From NCBI GenBank assembly GCA_965212525.1, contig CBDBVC010000042.1, positions 1 to 64,000 of the forward strand: a stretch of DNA of 64,000 nt, read 5' to 3'. Each line of letters starts with the position of its first letter. Within the stretch, counting starts at the first letter, position 1. A program made the translations under genes and the position numbers. Positions 17,852 to 26,898 of this stretch are shown here, in pieces. Below the pieces are notes generated by a model. It did not search any database, was not told where the DNA came from, and worked only from the letters and a program-made list of their open reading frames with translations. This stretch comes from SZUA-38 sp965212525. GTDB lineage: Bacteria > Pseudomonadota > Gammaproteobacteria > Xanthomonadales > SZUA-38.

Positions 17852-19003
17852 ATGAACAAACCCGTCATATCATGTGCCTTTGACAGTGGTCGTATCGAAG
17901 TGCTCAAGGCCGATGCTGCCGATGACATCCAGCTGAATATCGACAAGGATTCGCATTCGGATTTTCGTCAATGGTTTCATTTTTCCGTGCAGGGAATCTG
18001 TGACCAGCGCTGCGAGATCCGCTTGATGAATGCTTCGGAAACCTCCTACCCGACGGGCTGGACCGATTACAACATCTGTGCCTCGTATGATCGTGAACAC
18101 TGGTTCAGGCTGCCTGCGACCTTTGATGGCCGAGTACTCAGCACCAGCTTCACTGCAGATCAGGACAGGATTTACCTGGCTTACTTCACACCCTACAGTC
18201 ATGACCGTCATCTCAGCCTGCTGGCCAGGGCACAGCAGTCGGACTGGGTGCAGCTGCGAACGCTTGGACAAACCCTCGACGGTCGCGATTTCGACATGCT
18301 GGTGATCGGTGATCAGGGGCTGCTCGACAAGCAGGGTGGCAAACGGATCTGGGTCATTGCCCGTCAGCACCCGGGTGAGACCATGGCGGAGTGGTTCATC
18401 GAAGGCATGCTCAGCGCCCTGCTGGATGAAGACAATCCGATATCCCGCAAGTTGTTGTCTCAGTCGGTGTTTCATGTCATTCCCAACATGAATGTGGACG
18501 GCAGTGCACGAGGCAACCTGAGAACCAATGCCAGTGGTGCCAATCTCAACCGCGAGTGGATGGAGCCGAGCATGGAAAAGAGCCCGGAAGTCTTTCTGGC
18601 CCGCCAGGCCATGCATGAAACGGGTGTGGACCTGTTCCTCGATATCCATGGCGACGAGGAGCTGCCCTACAATTTCGTTTCCGGTTGTGAGGGTAATCCC
18701 AACTACAACGTCAGACTGGCAAAGCTGGAGGAGACGTTCAAATCAGCCTGGGCAGCTGTCAGTCCTGATTTTCAGGATGTACATGGCTACGACAAGGATG
18801 CACCGGGGGAGGGTGATCTGCGCATTGCCACCAATTACGTGGGTCAGCATTTTGATACCCTGGCCTATACGGTGGAAATGCCGTTCAAGGACAATCACAA
18901 CCTGCCGGACCCCGATTTCGGCTGGTCTTCCGAACGTTGCATGAAATTTGGTGAGGACGTGCTGGTCGCCATACACAACACCTTGCCAGCACTCGATGAA
19001 TAA
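17852..19003 (+). CDS. M14-family cytosolic carboxypeptidase (CCP-like)
   Basis: The N-terminal domain (about 1-120) is the beta-sandwich seen in cytosolic carboxypeptidases. The peptidase domain has the zinc ligands in RQHPGETMAEWF (His, Glu) and LDIHGDEE (His), and the catalytic glutamate in YTVEMPF. It has no signal peptide. Bacterial members (Pseudomonas CCP type) resemble deglutamylases, but substrates in bacteria are not well known. Length (383) is normal for this group. Confidence 0.87.
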   Translation: MNKPVISCAFDSGRIEVLKADAADDIQLNIDKDSHSDFRQWFHFSVQGICDQRCEIRLMNASETSYPTGWTDYNICASYDREHWFRLPATFDGRVLSTSFTADQDRIYLAYFTPYSHDRHLSLLARAQQSDWVQLRTLGQTLDGRDFDMLVIGDQGLLDKQGGKRIWVIARQHPGETMAEWFIEGMLSALLDEDNPISRKLLSQSVFHVIPNMNVDGSARGNLRTNASGANLNREWMEPSMEKSPEVFLARQAMHETGVDLFLDIHGDEELPYNFVSGCEGNPNYNVRLAKLEETFKSAWAAVSPDFQDVHGYDKDAPGEGDLRIATNYVGQHFDTLAYTVEMPFKDNHNLPDPDFGWSSERCMKFGEDVLVAIHNTLPALDE

Positions 19004-19004
19004 T

Positions 19005-19043
19005 AATTGATAAAAACAATCAAATATATTTTTATTATCAATT
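19005..19043. repeat. AT-rich inverted repeat upstream of dps
   Basis: AATTGATAA (19005-19013) and TTATCAATT (19035-19043) are perfect 9-base inverted arms inside an AT-rich patch (about 18999-19055) that stands out from the GC-rich surroundings. It lies between the carboxypeptidase gene and dps. It may be the binding region of a nucleoid protein or regulator of dps, or a weak terminator; no typical terminator U-run is clear. Confidence 0.45.
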
Positions 19044-19108
19044 TTATCTATCAATCTGGCTGAGATAACCTGTCCATATTGTAAGCATCATACGCAAAGA
19101 GGCATGAC

Positions 19109-19582
19109 ATGAGCACCATCAACATCGGCATTGGCGAAAACGACCGTTTGCAGATCGCGGACGGACTGAAAAATCTGCTGGCAGATTCATACACCCTGTA
19201 CCTGCAGACGCATAATTTCCACTGGAATGTGACGGGGCCACAGTTCAGGGAACTGCACCTGATGTTCGAAGAACATTACACCGAACTGGCCACGGCTGTC
19301 GATGAGATTGCCGAGCGCATCCGTACACTGGGTGTCATCGCGCCCGGCACCTACAAGGCATTCGCCGAGCTCAGCTCCATTGATGAGGTGGAATCCGTGC
19401 CCGAAGCCGCTGACATGGTTCGAATCCTGACACAGTCCCACGAGGCGGTGATTCGCACCTGTCGCTCGACGCTGGTGCTGGCTCAGGAAGCCGATGATGA
19501 ATCCACCGCGGCACTGGTGTCAGATCGCATGCGCGTCCACGAGAAGACAGCCTGGATGCTGAGGGCGCTTTCAGACAATTGA
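19109..19582 (+). CDS. dps: Dps, DNA-protection ferritin-like protein
   Basis: The 157 residues carry the Dps ferroxidase signature THNFHWNVTGPQFRELH and MFEEHYTELATAVDEIAERIR. These provide the His, Asp and Glu iron ligands shared between subunits of the dodecamer. The protein oxidises ferrous iron with peroxide and protects DNA in stationary phase. The ATG follows AAAGAGGC at a good distance. An AT-rich patch upstream could carry its regulation, and a terminator follows at 19673. Confidence 0.95.
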   Translation: MSTINIGIGENDRLQIADGLKNLLADSYTLYLQTHNFHWNVTGPQFRELHLMFEEHYTELATAVDEIAERIRTLGVIAPGTYKAFAELSSIDEVESVPEAADMVRILTQSHEAVIRTCRSTLVLAQEADDESTAALVSDRMRVHEKTAWMLRALSDN

Positions 19583-19672
19583 TCGCACTCAGGCTACGGG
19601 CATCAAGCCAGTGATACATCGCAGCAATCAGCTGCCCCATGAATCCTGACCTGACAATCTGATGCATGACAG

Positions 19673-19695
19673 AACCCCGTTTCGGCGGGGTTTTT
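19673..19695 (+). terminator. intrinsic terminator after dps
   Basis: AACCCCG (19673-19679) and CGGGGTT (19686-19692) form a 7-bp stem with a TTTCGG loop, followed by a run of T to 19695. It lies 90 bases downstream of the dps stop and points the same way, before the next gene starts. Confidence 0.8.
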
Positions 19696-19762
19696 CTGTG
19701 CATTGCATCAGGCCTGTGGTCATGAAATCATTCTGACCTGAGTGAGAACCCTGGAGAATCGA

Positions 19763-20989
19763 TTGAGCAGGCATTTTGCGATCGTCGGTGCGGGCACGGC
19801 CGGTCTGGCCACGGCCATCGGGCTGTGCCGGGCAGGCCATCGTGTCACGGTTTTCGAGGCCTTTGATGATCCGGAGCCAGTGGGTGCGGGATTGCTGATC
19901 CAGCCTACCGGCCTGCGTGTGCTGCAGCAACTGAATCTGCTCGATGATGTGTTGCAGCGCGGTCGCCGAATCGATCGTCTGGTTGGGCAATCACCTACAG
20001 GGCGCCGCATCATGGATGTTGCCTATCAACAGGCTGATGAGAGGGAAGAAGACGCCACACTCAGATTCGGGGTCGGACTGCACCGGGCGACGCTGTTCAA
20101 CACACTGTATGCGGAAGCACGGCGATGTGGTGCAGAATGTGTACTTGGTTTCGAAGTCTGCGCCTATGAGGATACGGGATCATCGGTTTCCGTGACCGAT
20201 TCGGAAGGACGTGTCGAAACTGGCTTTGATGGCCTTGTGATTGCCAATGGTGCCCAGAGCACCTTGTGCGATCAGATGAACATTCCACACCGTTGCACGC
20301 CGTATCCCTGGGGTGCGGTGTGGACCATCCTGCCAATCACAGCAGAACTGGACCATCCCTGGTTGCAGCAATGTTACCGGGGATGTTCGGTGATGATGGG
20401 TGTCCTGCCAAGCGGCTTGATGCCATTGACCGATGAACCCTGTGCCAGTTTCTTCTGGTCTCTGCCACTGAATGAGGCCGAAGCCTGGCAAAAGATGCCG
20501 ATATCAGAATGGAAACAGCAGGTCTGTGGTTTCTGGCCACAGCTGGATGAGTTTCTGCAACCGGTCAGAGCGCATGATGACCTGAGCCTGGCGCGCTATT
20601 TCGATGTGGTCATGCCGCACTGGCACAGTGGCCGGGTTGTCATCATCGGTGATGCGGCGCACAGCATGTCACCGCAACTGGGGCAGGGTGCCAATCTCGC
20701 CCTGATCGATGCCGAGGTGCTGTCCCGATGTGTCTCAGAAACTGATTCGGTGAACGATGCGTTCGCGGCCTATTCGTCAGAACGTCACGATCATTTGCGT
20801 TTCTATCAGCAGGCCAGTCGTTTGCTGACACCCCTTTTTCAGTCACACAGCCGGGTAGCCGGTGCCTTGCGTGATCTGACATTTCCTCTGGCCCAGCGCA
20901 TTGGCTGGAGTCGCAGACAGGCCATGTCACTGATCACCGGAAACAGAACGGGCTGGCTGTTCAGCAAACCACTGCGATCGCCTGACTAG
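19763..20989 (+). CDS. FAD-dependent monooxygenase (UbiH/PHBH-like)
   Basis: The N-terminal FAD-binding motif is AIVGAGTAGLATAIGLCRAGHRVTVFE, and the second FAD site is RVVIIGDAAHSMSPQLGQGANLALIDA. This is the flavin hydroxylase group that hydroxylates aromatic or quinone substrates with NAD(P)H; the substrate is not evident. I start at TTG (19763), with GGAG ending seven bases upstream; a GTG at 19742 would add residues before the FAD motif and lacks a site. Its stop overlaps the stop of the convergent DUF885 gene. Confidence 0.85.
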   Translation: MSRHFAIVGAGTAGLATAIGLCRAGHRVTVFEAFDDPEPVGAGLLIQPTGLRVLQQLNLLDDVLQRGRRIDRLVGQSPTGRRIMDVAYQQADEREEDATLRFGVGLHRATLFNTLYAEARRCGAECVLGFEVCAYEDTGSSVSVTDSEGRVETGFDGLVIANGAQSTLCDQMNIPHRCTPYPWGAVWTILPITAELDHPWLQQCYRGCSVMMGVLPSGLMPLTDEPCASFFWSLPLNEAEAWQKMPISEWKQQVCGFWPQLDEFLQPVRAHDDLSLARYFDVVMPHWHSGRVVIIGDAAHSMSPQLGQGANLALIDAEVLSRCVSETDSVNDAFAAYSSERHDHLRFYQQASRLLTPLFQSHSRVAGALRDLTFPLAQRIGWSRRQAMSLITGNRTGWLFSKPLRSPD

Positions 20990-22794
20990 CCTGCCTTCCT
21001 GCTGTCCTCGATGTACTCGTCGACGAGTCGTTCCAGGATGGTGAGTGGCACGGCACCGTTTTTCAGCACCACGTTGTGGAAATCCCGAATGTCATAGCGA
21101 TCTCCCAGCTCGCGCTCGGCCTTCTCTCGCAACTCCAGAATCTTCATCATGCCCACCTTGTAGGCCAGAGCCTGGCCCGGCCAGACCACATAACGCTCGA
21201 TTTCCGATTCGACATCGCTCATGGTCTGGCCTGTGGTGCTGGCCATGTAGTCTATCGCCTGCTCTCGGGTCCAGCGCTTGTGGTGCAGTCCGGTATCCAC
21301 TACCAGCCGCACAGCGCGCATCAGCTCGGCCTGCAGGCGTCCAAGATTATCGTAGGGGTCGGTCTGGTAGCCCAGCTCCCATGCCAGTCGTTCGGCATAC
21401 AGGGCCCAGCCCTCGGAATAGGCGGTGAAGCCGATGAAATTGCGAAACATCGGCAGGCCTTCCAGTTCGGTCTTGATCGCGATCTGAAAATGGTGTCCCG
21501 GAACCGCCTCATGATAGGCCAGTGTGCGCATGCCGAATTTCGGTGTGGCCTTGATGTCATAGAGATTGGCGTAGAAGATTCCAGGCCTGGAGCCGTCAAT
21601 TGCCGGTGCCGAGTAGGAACCGCCGGCAGCCGTTTTCTCGCGATATTCGGGTGTGCGCCTGACTTCGACCACGGATTTCGGCCGGATATCAAAAGCCCTG
21701 TCCATGCCGGTATCAATCTCGTCGATCATGCTCTGGTAATCTGCGAGAATCTGGCCGCGACCTTCATCCGTATCGGGATAGAGGAATTTCGGATCTTCAT
21801 TCAGTTCCAGCATGAACTCGCCAACAGTCTTTCCGACATAGCCCTCGGATTCCAGAATGGCGGCCATTTCCGTCAGTATCCTCTCCACTTCCTCCAGTCC
21901 GATCTGGTGCAGTTGTTCGGCTGTGTAGTCAGTGGTGGTCATCGATTTGATTCGGTGCTGGTAATACTCGGCACCGTTGGGGAATTTCCACACCCCTGCA
22001 TCATTGGTGGACACGGCACGCAATTCAGCCATCAATGTCAGCAGCCGGTCATAGGCAGGATTGACCACTGTTTCAGTCAGCTCGGCCATGCGTGTCTTCA
22101 ACTGCGCCTGTTCAGCACTTTCCAGCCCCTCGAGATTGTCGATCTTGTCGTTGAAGTCCTTCATGAGAGGGTGATCGGCCAGTTCGGGGTCGCGTACGTT
22201 GTGAAGGTTCTCGATGATCTTGTCGATGATGAAGGTCGGTGGCACAGTTCCGCTGGCCTGTTCCTCGCGTACATCGATAATCTCGTTATCCATCACCCGA
22301 CCAAACTGTGACACGCGGGACAGGTAATCCTCGGCATCGTCCACATCGTCAATGTCATGGACATCCGACATGAAATTGATCAGTCCCTGATAACTGCCGC
22401 CACGCTGTGTCATGCTGTAGGCATTGTCGTCGAATTCCAGCCCCCTGATCGCGTCCTCGAGGAAGAAGGCCAGAATGTCATAGGACAATTGTTCCTGACC
22501 CTCCAGCGACTCGCGGTCATACTCGAGCAGCTGCCGGTAGTCCTTTTTCAGCAGTTCGATATCCCGGTCCTGGGCTTCCCTGGAATTGTCATCAAGCTGG
22601 TCATTGAACCAGCCCACACCCATGCCAGACATCATCTGTGGCTTGTTCCAGGCAAACTCGATGAACACCTTGGCATAGAAGTGATTGATGAACAGGGGTC
22701 GGAACCAGATCAGATTCACGAGGAACAGACTGAACAGTAACAGGCCGATCAACAGACCACGCTTTATCCATCCCCAGATTGTCCGTTTCTTCAT
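20986..22794 (-). CDS. DUF885-family membrane-anchored metallopeptidase-like protein
   Basis: A signal anchor (about residues 8-26) is followed by a long helical protein with the metalloprotease-like motif YHEAVPGHHFQ and the conserved AYSEGWALYAERLAWELG. Both are typical of DUF885 proteins, which resemble zinc peptidases of the M2/M3 superfamily. Enzyme activity is inferred from the motifs. The start ATG (22792-22794) has AGAGGGG upstream. The mature domain should be in the periplasm. The 3' end overlaps the convergent monooxygenase by four bases. Confidence 0.85.
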   Translation of the reverse strand: MKKRTIWGWIKRGLLIGLLLFSLFLVNLIWFRPLFINHFYAKVFIEFAWNKPQMMSGMGVGWFNDQLDDNSREAQDRDIELLKKDYRQLLEYDRESLEGQEQLSYDILAFFLEDAIRGLEFDDNAYSMTQRGGSYQGLINFMSDVHDIDDVDDAEDYLSRVSQFGRVMDNEIIDVREEQASGTVPPTFIIDKIIENLHNVRDPELADHPLMKDFNDKIDNLEGLESAEQAQLKTRMAELTETVVNPAYDRLLTLMAELRAVSTNDAGVWKFPNGAEYYQHRIKSMTTTDYTAEQLHQIGLEEVERILTEMAAILESEGYVGKTVGEFMLELNEDPKFLYPDTDEGRGQILADYQSMIDEIDTGMDRAFDIRPKSVVEVRRTPEYREKTAAGGSYSAPAIDGSRPGIFYANLYDIKATPKFGMRTLAYHEAVPGHHFQIAIKTELEGLPMFRNFIGFTAYSEGWALYAERLAWELGYQTDPYDNLGRLQAELMRAVRLVVDTGLHHKRWTREQAIDYMASTTGQTMSDVESEIERYVVWPGQALAYKVGMMKILELREKAERELGDRYDIRDFHNVVLKNGAVPLTILERLVDEYIEDSRKAG

Positions 22795-23047
22795 CGCTAT
22801 CCCCTCTGATTGATTGTGATTCTGATAGTTATCGTACTGATGCTGGCATGCCGCAGCGAAACTAGCATTGCCAGTCCGGCATGTCACCTGTCAATAGTCA
22901 TCCCGCACTCTTGGCCAGTGTCAGGTCGAACGTGAAACTTTGTTAACTGATGCACTGAGGCAGGGGAATCATCCGATCTTGTGGTAAGTTTTACTGGCGT
23001 AACGGATGTGTTTTTTCTGGGCTCATCCGTCTGAGGAAGAGGCAAAC

Positions 23048-25066
23048 ATGCAGATATCTACGGATTTTGTCTATCTGGCACAGGCTGTGCTGGCGATGAT
23101 GATCATGGCGGTCATGCATCATTATGCCAATGTGTATCAGCAGCAGTATCTGCGATTATGGGCCTACAGTTTCCTCTCCCTGACCGTTTTCCTGTTTTGC
23201 GCCTACCTGGCTGTCAGCATTCGTTCCAACCCGTTGCTCAATGAAGAGTGGATCATTCTGACCAATGTCATGTTGATGACGACCGCCGGTTACCTGCAGA
23301 TCCTGTTTTTACTGTTGGGTACGCGTGAGCTGGTGTTCCATCGTACCGTCAGACCGAGATCAATGCTGATGATTAGCACGGCAGTCGTGCTGTTTTCCGT
23401 ACTGGTGAGCCTGATTGGCGCCTTTGATCCCGATGGCAGCTCACTTCGATACCTGATGCGCATCGGCCTGCGATACATCGCAGCCGGGATCGCCTTTTTA
23501 CTGGCAGTCTGGATCATGTTCCGCTTCGACAGGAGTACATCGACTGGCAAGCGAATCGTCATGACATTCTTCGCCCTGTACGGCATCGAGATGACTATCA
23601 TCGGCAGTTTCAATCTGCAGTATTTCGTGACCGGCAGCAGTGTCTACCTGGCCGATACTGTGCGTTATCACGGCCTGTTCGAACTGCTGGTCTATTCCAT
23701 GGTGGGGGTTGGTCTGGTTATCTGGCTGCTGGAAACAGAGCGCACCAGAATGAAGAAAACCAAGCGCAAACTGAGTTTTCTCGACAAGACGGACAACCTG
23801 ACCGGAATTGCCAACCGGGCAGGTCTGAAACATGCAGTCAATCGCTGGCAGGGTGCGACAGACAGCCCATCCAGGCTTCAGTTCGTGCTGTTTGGTGTGG
23901 ATCAGTTCAATCGTATCAACACCGCAGACGGCCTGCGCAGAGGCGATGAAGTGCTGGTGAATCTGGCCCGGCGCATTTCGTTCCTGCTGGCCAATGCGCG
24001 TTTTGTGGGACGTCTGAACAGCGATATCTTCGTAGCTTTGATCGACAGGCGAAACAAGGCTGATCTTGCCAAGATCGAACACCTTCGCAAGGAGCTCTCA
24101 AGGCCGGTTTACATCGGCACGAGGGTATATCATGTCGAGTTCAGTGCGGGGTTGACCGAGATCGGTTTGCAGGACGATCTGGACCTGGCGATCATGGAAT
24201 CCAACCTGGCACTGCAATCGGCCAAGAAGACCGGTGGTCACCGTGTTGTGATATACGATGCCGGCATGGTGATGCCTGAATTCAGCCCGATACTGATTGA
24301 ACACGAGTTGCGTGAAGCGTTTTCCCGGGACCAGTTTACACTCAATTTCCAGCCCATCTGGTCTGTCAGCAACCGCAGGATCGATTGTTTCGAAGTGCTT
24401 GTTCGCTGGAATCATCCGGAAAAGGGTGAAATCATGCCGGATTCCTTCCTGCCCATGCTGATCCAGCTGGGACTGATGCAGCAACTCGACCTGTGGGTGC
24501 TGAACCAGTCATGCATTCAGCTGCGCAGCTGGCACAAGCAGGGATTCAGATCAGTGAGGCTGGCCATCAATCTCTCATCCGAATCGATTCAGAGTGCCGA
24601 TTTCATCACATCGTTTACGCAAACCTACCGTCTGCACGGGGTCGACCCATCACACCTGATCATCGAAATCACGGAAAACACGGCGATGCAGAATATCGAG
24701 GCAGGCAGACAGACCCTGGCGCGAATGCACGACCTGGGTGTACGTGTGGCCATCGATGATTTTGGGACGGGCTATTCATCGCTCAATTACCTGTGCTCGT
24801 TCCCTTCCGACATCATCAAGTTCGACAGAAGCTTCATATCGGGTGTGTCATCCGATGATGCACGTCTGGAGATGTTGCGCTCTCTGGTACCGTTGTGTCA
24901 GAAGCTGGACAAGCAGGTGGTTGTCGAAGGGATCGAGATTGCAGATCAGCATGAGCTGGCTGAACGACTGAGGGTCGATCTGGTTCAGGGTTACCTGTAT
25001 GCCTGCCCCGTATCAGCCGATGAAGCGCTGTCATTGCTGAAAGGCAAACAGTCTATGGTGTCCTGA
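23048..25066 (+). CDS. membrane GGDEF-EAL protein, probable phosphodiesterase
   Basis: Seven hydrophobic helices (about residues 5-220) form a sensor domain. The GGDEF domain that follows is degenerate: the active site reads RLNSDIF. The EAL domain keeps its key residues, with FEVLVRWNHP in place of EAL, IEITENTA, AIDDFGTGYSSL, KFDRSF, VVEGIE and QGYLYACPV. It should therefore hydrolyse c-di-GMP, with the GGDEF part perhaps sensing GTP. The ATG at 23048 follows GAGGAAGAGG. It ends four bases before the convergent hemH gene. Confidence 0.88.
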   Translation: MQISTDFVYLAQAVLAMMIMAVMHHYANVYQQQYLRLWAYSFLSLTVFLFCAYLAVSIRSNPLLNEEWIILTNVMLMTTAGYLQILFLLLGTRELVFHRTVRPRSMLMISTAVVLFSVLVSLIGAFDPDGSSLRYLMRIGLRYIAAGIAFLLAVWIMFRFDRSTSTGKRIVMTFFALYGIEMTIIGSFNLQYFVTGSSVYLADTVRYHGLFELLVYSMVGVGLVIWLLETERTRMKKTKRKLSFLDKTDNLTGIANRAGLKHAVNRWQGATDSPSRLQFVLFGVDQFNRINTADGLRRGDEVLVNLARRISFLLANARFVGRLNSDIFVALIDRRNKADLAKIEHLRKELSRPVYIGTRVYHVEFSAGLTEIGLQDDLDLAIMESNLALQSAKKTGGHRVVIYDAGMVMPEFSPILIEHELREAFSRDQFTLNFQPIWSVSNRRIDCFEVLVRWNHPEKGEIMPDSFLPMLIQLGLMQQLDLWVLNQSCIQLRSWHKQGFRSVRLAINLSSESIQSADFITSFTQTYRLHGVDPSHLIIEITENTAMQNIEAGRQTLARMHDLGVRVAIDDFGTGYSSLNYLCSFPSDIIKFDRSFISGVSSDDARLEMLRSLVPLCQKLDKQVVVEGIEIADQHELAERLRVDLVQGYLYACPVSADEALSLLKGKQSMVS

Positions 25067-25070
25067 ACGG

Positions 25071-26153
25071 TCAGCCCGATGCGCCGCGATTGATCGCCCG
25101 TTGCTTGCGTGCATCAAGATCCACTTTCGATGATCGCCAGCCCTCGATATTGTCGCGAACCAGACCCGCAAGCACTCTGATGTGGTGTTCTGTCGCATTC
25201 AGTGCAGGAATGTACTGATAACCCTCACCACCGGCTTCCATGAAGTAATCACGGTTTTCTATGCAGATCTCCTCGATGGTTTCCAGGCAATCGGAAGAAA
25301 AGCCTGGACAGATCACCTGTACGTTCCTGATTCCCTCTGCAGGCAGCGCTTTCAGTGTATGGTCCGTATAGGGTTGCAGCCATTCCTCGCGTCCAAACCG
25401 GGACTGGAATGTGGTTCTGTATTCATCCTCTGCCAGACCCAGTTCAGTCGCAACAAGACGTGTTGTTGCATGGCACTGGCAATGGTAGGGGTCACCGTCA
25501 AGCAGGTAGCGTCTCGGAATTCCGTGATAGGAAAACAGCAGCAGATCTGCATTGCCGTGTTGCTCTCTATGACTTCGGATACTCTCGGCAATGGCCTGGA
25601 TGTAGCGTGGGTCGTCGTGATAATGGGATACGAATCGCAGGTCGGGAAGCCAGCGCCTCGATGCAAAATCGCCGGCGATGGCATCATGTGTTGATGCCGT
25701 GGTTGTGGCCGAGTACTGAGGGTACAGAGGCAGAACCAGCAGTCTGTCCACGCCCGCTGCGAGCATTTTGTCGAGGGTGTCACCGATAGATGGATTGCCG
25801 TAGCGCATGGCCAGTTCGATGATCAGTTCGTCTCCGAACTCCGGTTCCAGTTCGCGCCGCAGTGCATCACGCTGATCCAGGCTGTTGACCATCAGTGGTG
25901 AACCCCGCTCGGTCCAGACCGACTGATAGGCTTTTGCTGATCGCGATGGCCTGATGTTGAGGATGATGCCGTTGAGAATGAACCACCAGACAAGCCGTGG
26001 GAACTCGACCACACGCGGATCAGACAGGAATTGCTTCAGATAACGCCTGAGTGATTTTCGATCAGGTGCATCGGGTGTGCCAAGATTGGTGATCAGTACG
26101 CCCGTACGTGAAGGCCTGTCATGCGAAAAATCACCGTTGCTGCGGTATTTCAT
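25071..26153 (-). CDS. hemH: ferrochelatase
   Basis: This is the last enzyme of heme synthesis, inserting Fe2+ into protoporphyrin IX. Landmarks are GVLITNLGTPDAP near the start, PLYPQYSATTTAS, the catalytic-histidine segment FSYHGIPRRYLLDGDPYHCQC, and ICPGFSSDCLETIEEI with the conserved glutamate. Length (360 residues from this start) is usual. The ATG overlaps the stop of the upstream esterase as ATGA, which supports it over an upstream in-frame alternative. Confidence 0.93.
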   Translation of the reverse strand: MKYRSNGDFSHDRPSRTGVLITNLGTPDAPDRKSLRRYLKQFLSDPRVVEFPRLVWWFILNGIILNIRPSRSAKAYQSVWTERGSPLMVNSLDQRDALRRELEPEFGDELIIELAMRYGNPSIGDTLDKMLAAGVDRLLVLPLYPQYSATTTASTHDAIAGDFASRRWLPDLRFVSHYHDDPRYIQAIAESIRSHREQHGNADLLLFSYHGIPRRYLLDGDPYHCQCHATTRLVATELGLAEDEYRTTFQSRFGREEWLQPYTDHTLKALPAEGIRNVQVICPGFSSDCLETIEEICIENRDYFMEAGGEGYQYIPALNATEHHIRVLAGLVRDNIEGWRSSKVDLDARKQRAINRGASG

Positions 26154-26825
26154 GGCGTCACCGGCATGGGCAGAACCGTCTGCATCCAGCGTGACAGCTC
26201 CGTGATCTGGTCTGCACACACGGCATGCTGCATCGGATAGGTGTGGTATTGCGGTTCAAAGCCCATGTTCCTGAGCCGTTCGCAGGCATCTTGACCCAGC
26301 GTTTCCGGTACGACAGGGTCGTGCAGTCCATGCGATACATGAATCGGGCACTCCAGGTTGGCCTGATGTAGCTGGATCGTGTCATGGGTGGCGAAATAGG
26401 TGGAAAGGCACATCAGGCCGGCCAGTGGTCTGGGGTAACTCAGGGCTGTCTGGTAGGCCACGGCACCGCCCTGGGAAAAGCCCGCCATCAGAATGTTGCA
26501 ACTGTCGATACCAGCCTCGATCTGATCATCGATCAGTTGCCTGACGGCTTCCGATGATGCCAGGATCTGTGTCTGGTCAATCTTGCGATCGATGTCCAGG
26601 GACAGAATGTCGTACCAGGCCGGCATCACCATGCCACCATTGATGGTGACAGGAATGGCGGGTGCATGTGGGAAAGATGAATCGTACACCATGATCGGCA
26701 GGAAACCGAAGTTCCGGAACGATGGGTACGAAATCGAATCCATTGGCGCCAAGCCCGTGTAGCCAGATCACACAGGCACTGGCATCGACTGACGGTTCGA
26801 TCTGTTCAAATTCAAGTCTGTTCAT
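26150..26825 (-). pseudogene. alpha/beta-hydrolase carboxylesterase, split by one extra base
   Basis: The first part (from MNRLEFEQ) reads VIWLHGLGANGFDFVPIVPELRF and GVRFIFP. The rest, in another frame, reads HAPAIPVTINGGMVMPAWYDI, then the nucleophile motif MAGFSQGGAVAYQ and HGLHDPVVP. Together they match the PA3859-type carboxylesterase family. The frames join if one base is removed at about 26669-26672 (CCCA on the coding strand), giving 224 residues, the normal length. All catalytic residues (Ser, Asp, His in QHAVC) survive, so a sequence error is as likely as a real mutation. It is coupled to hemH. Confidence 0.85.
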
Positions 26826-26898
26826 GGGCAAGCTGCATCATTCCTGTAATCGGGCATTGTACCTTCATTGGTACCTGCAAAGGGAGTCCGGCAATGGC

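Noticed and set aside
19005..19043. The AT-rich inverted repeat as the terminator of the M14 gene
   Set aside because: The arms are AT-only and the 21-base loop is long. A proper terminator occurs after dps.
21076..22311. A 411-codon open frame on the plus strand opposite the DUF885 gene
   Set aside because: It lies wholly inside a well-recognised minus-strand gene, has no ribosome-binding site or known motif, and is rich in residues expected from reading that gene backwards.
26669..26675. The heptamer TTTCCCA on the coding strand as a programmed frameshift site in the esterase gene
   Set aside because: The needed shift is +1, whereas this type of heptamer supports -1 shifts, and the reading frame does not place it in the right register. 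A simple extra base explains it better.
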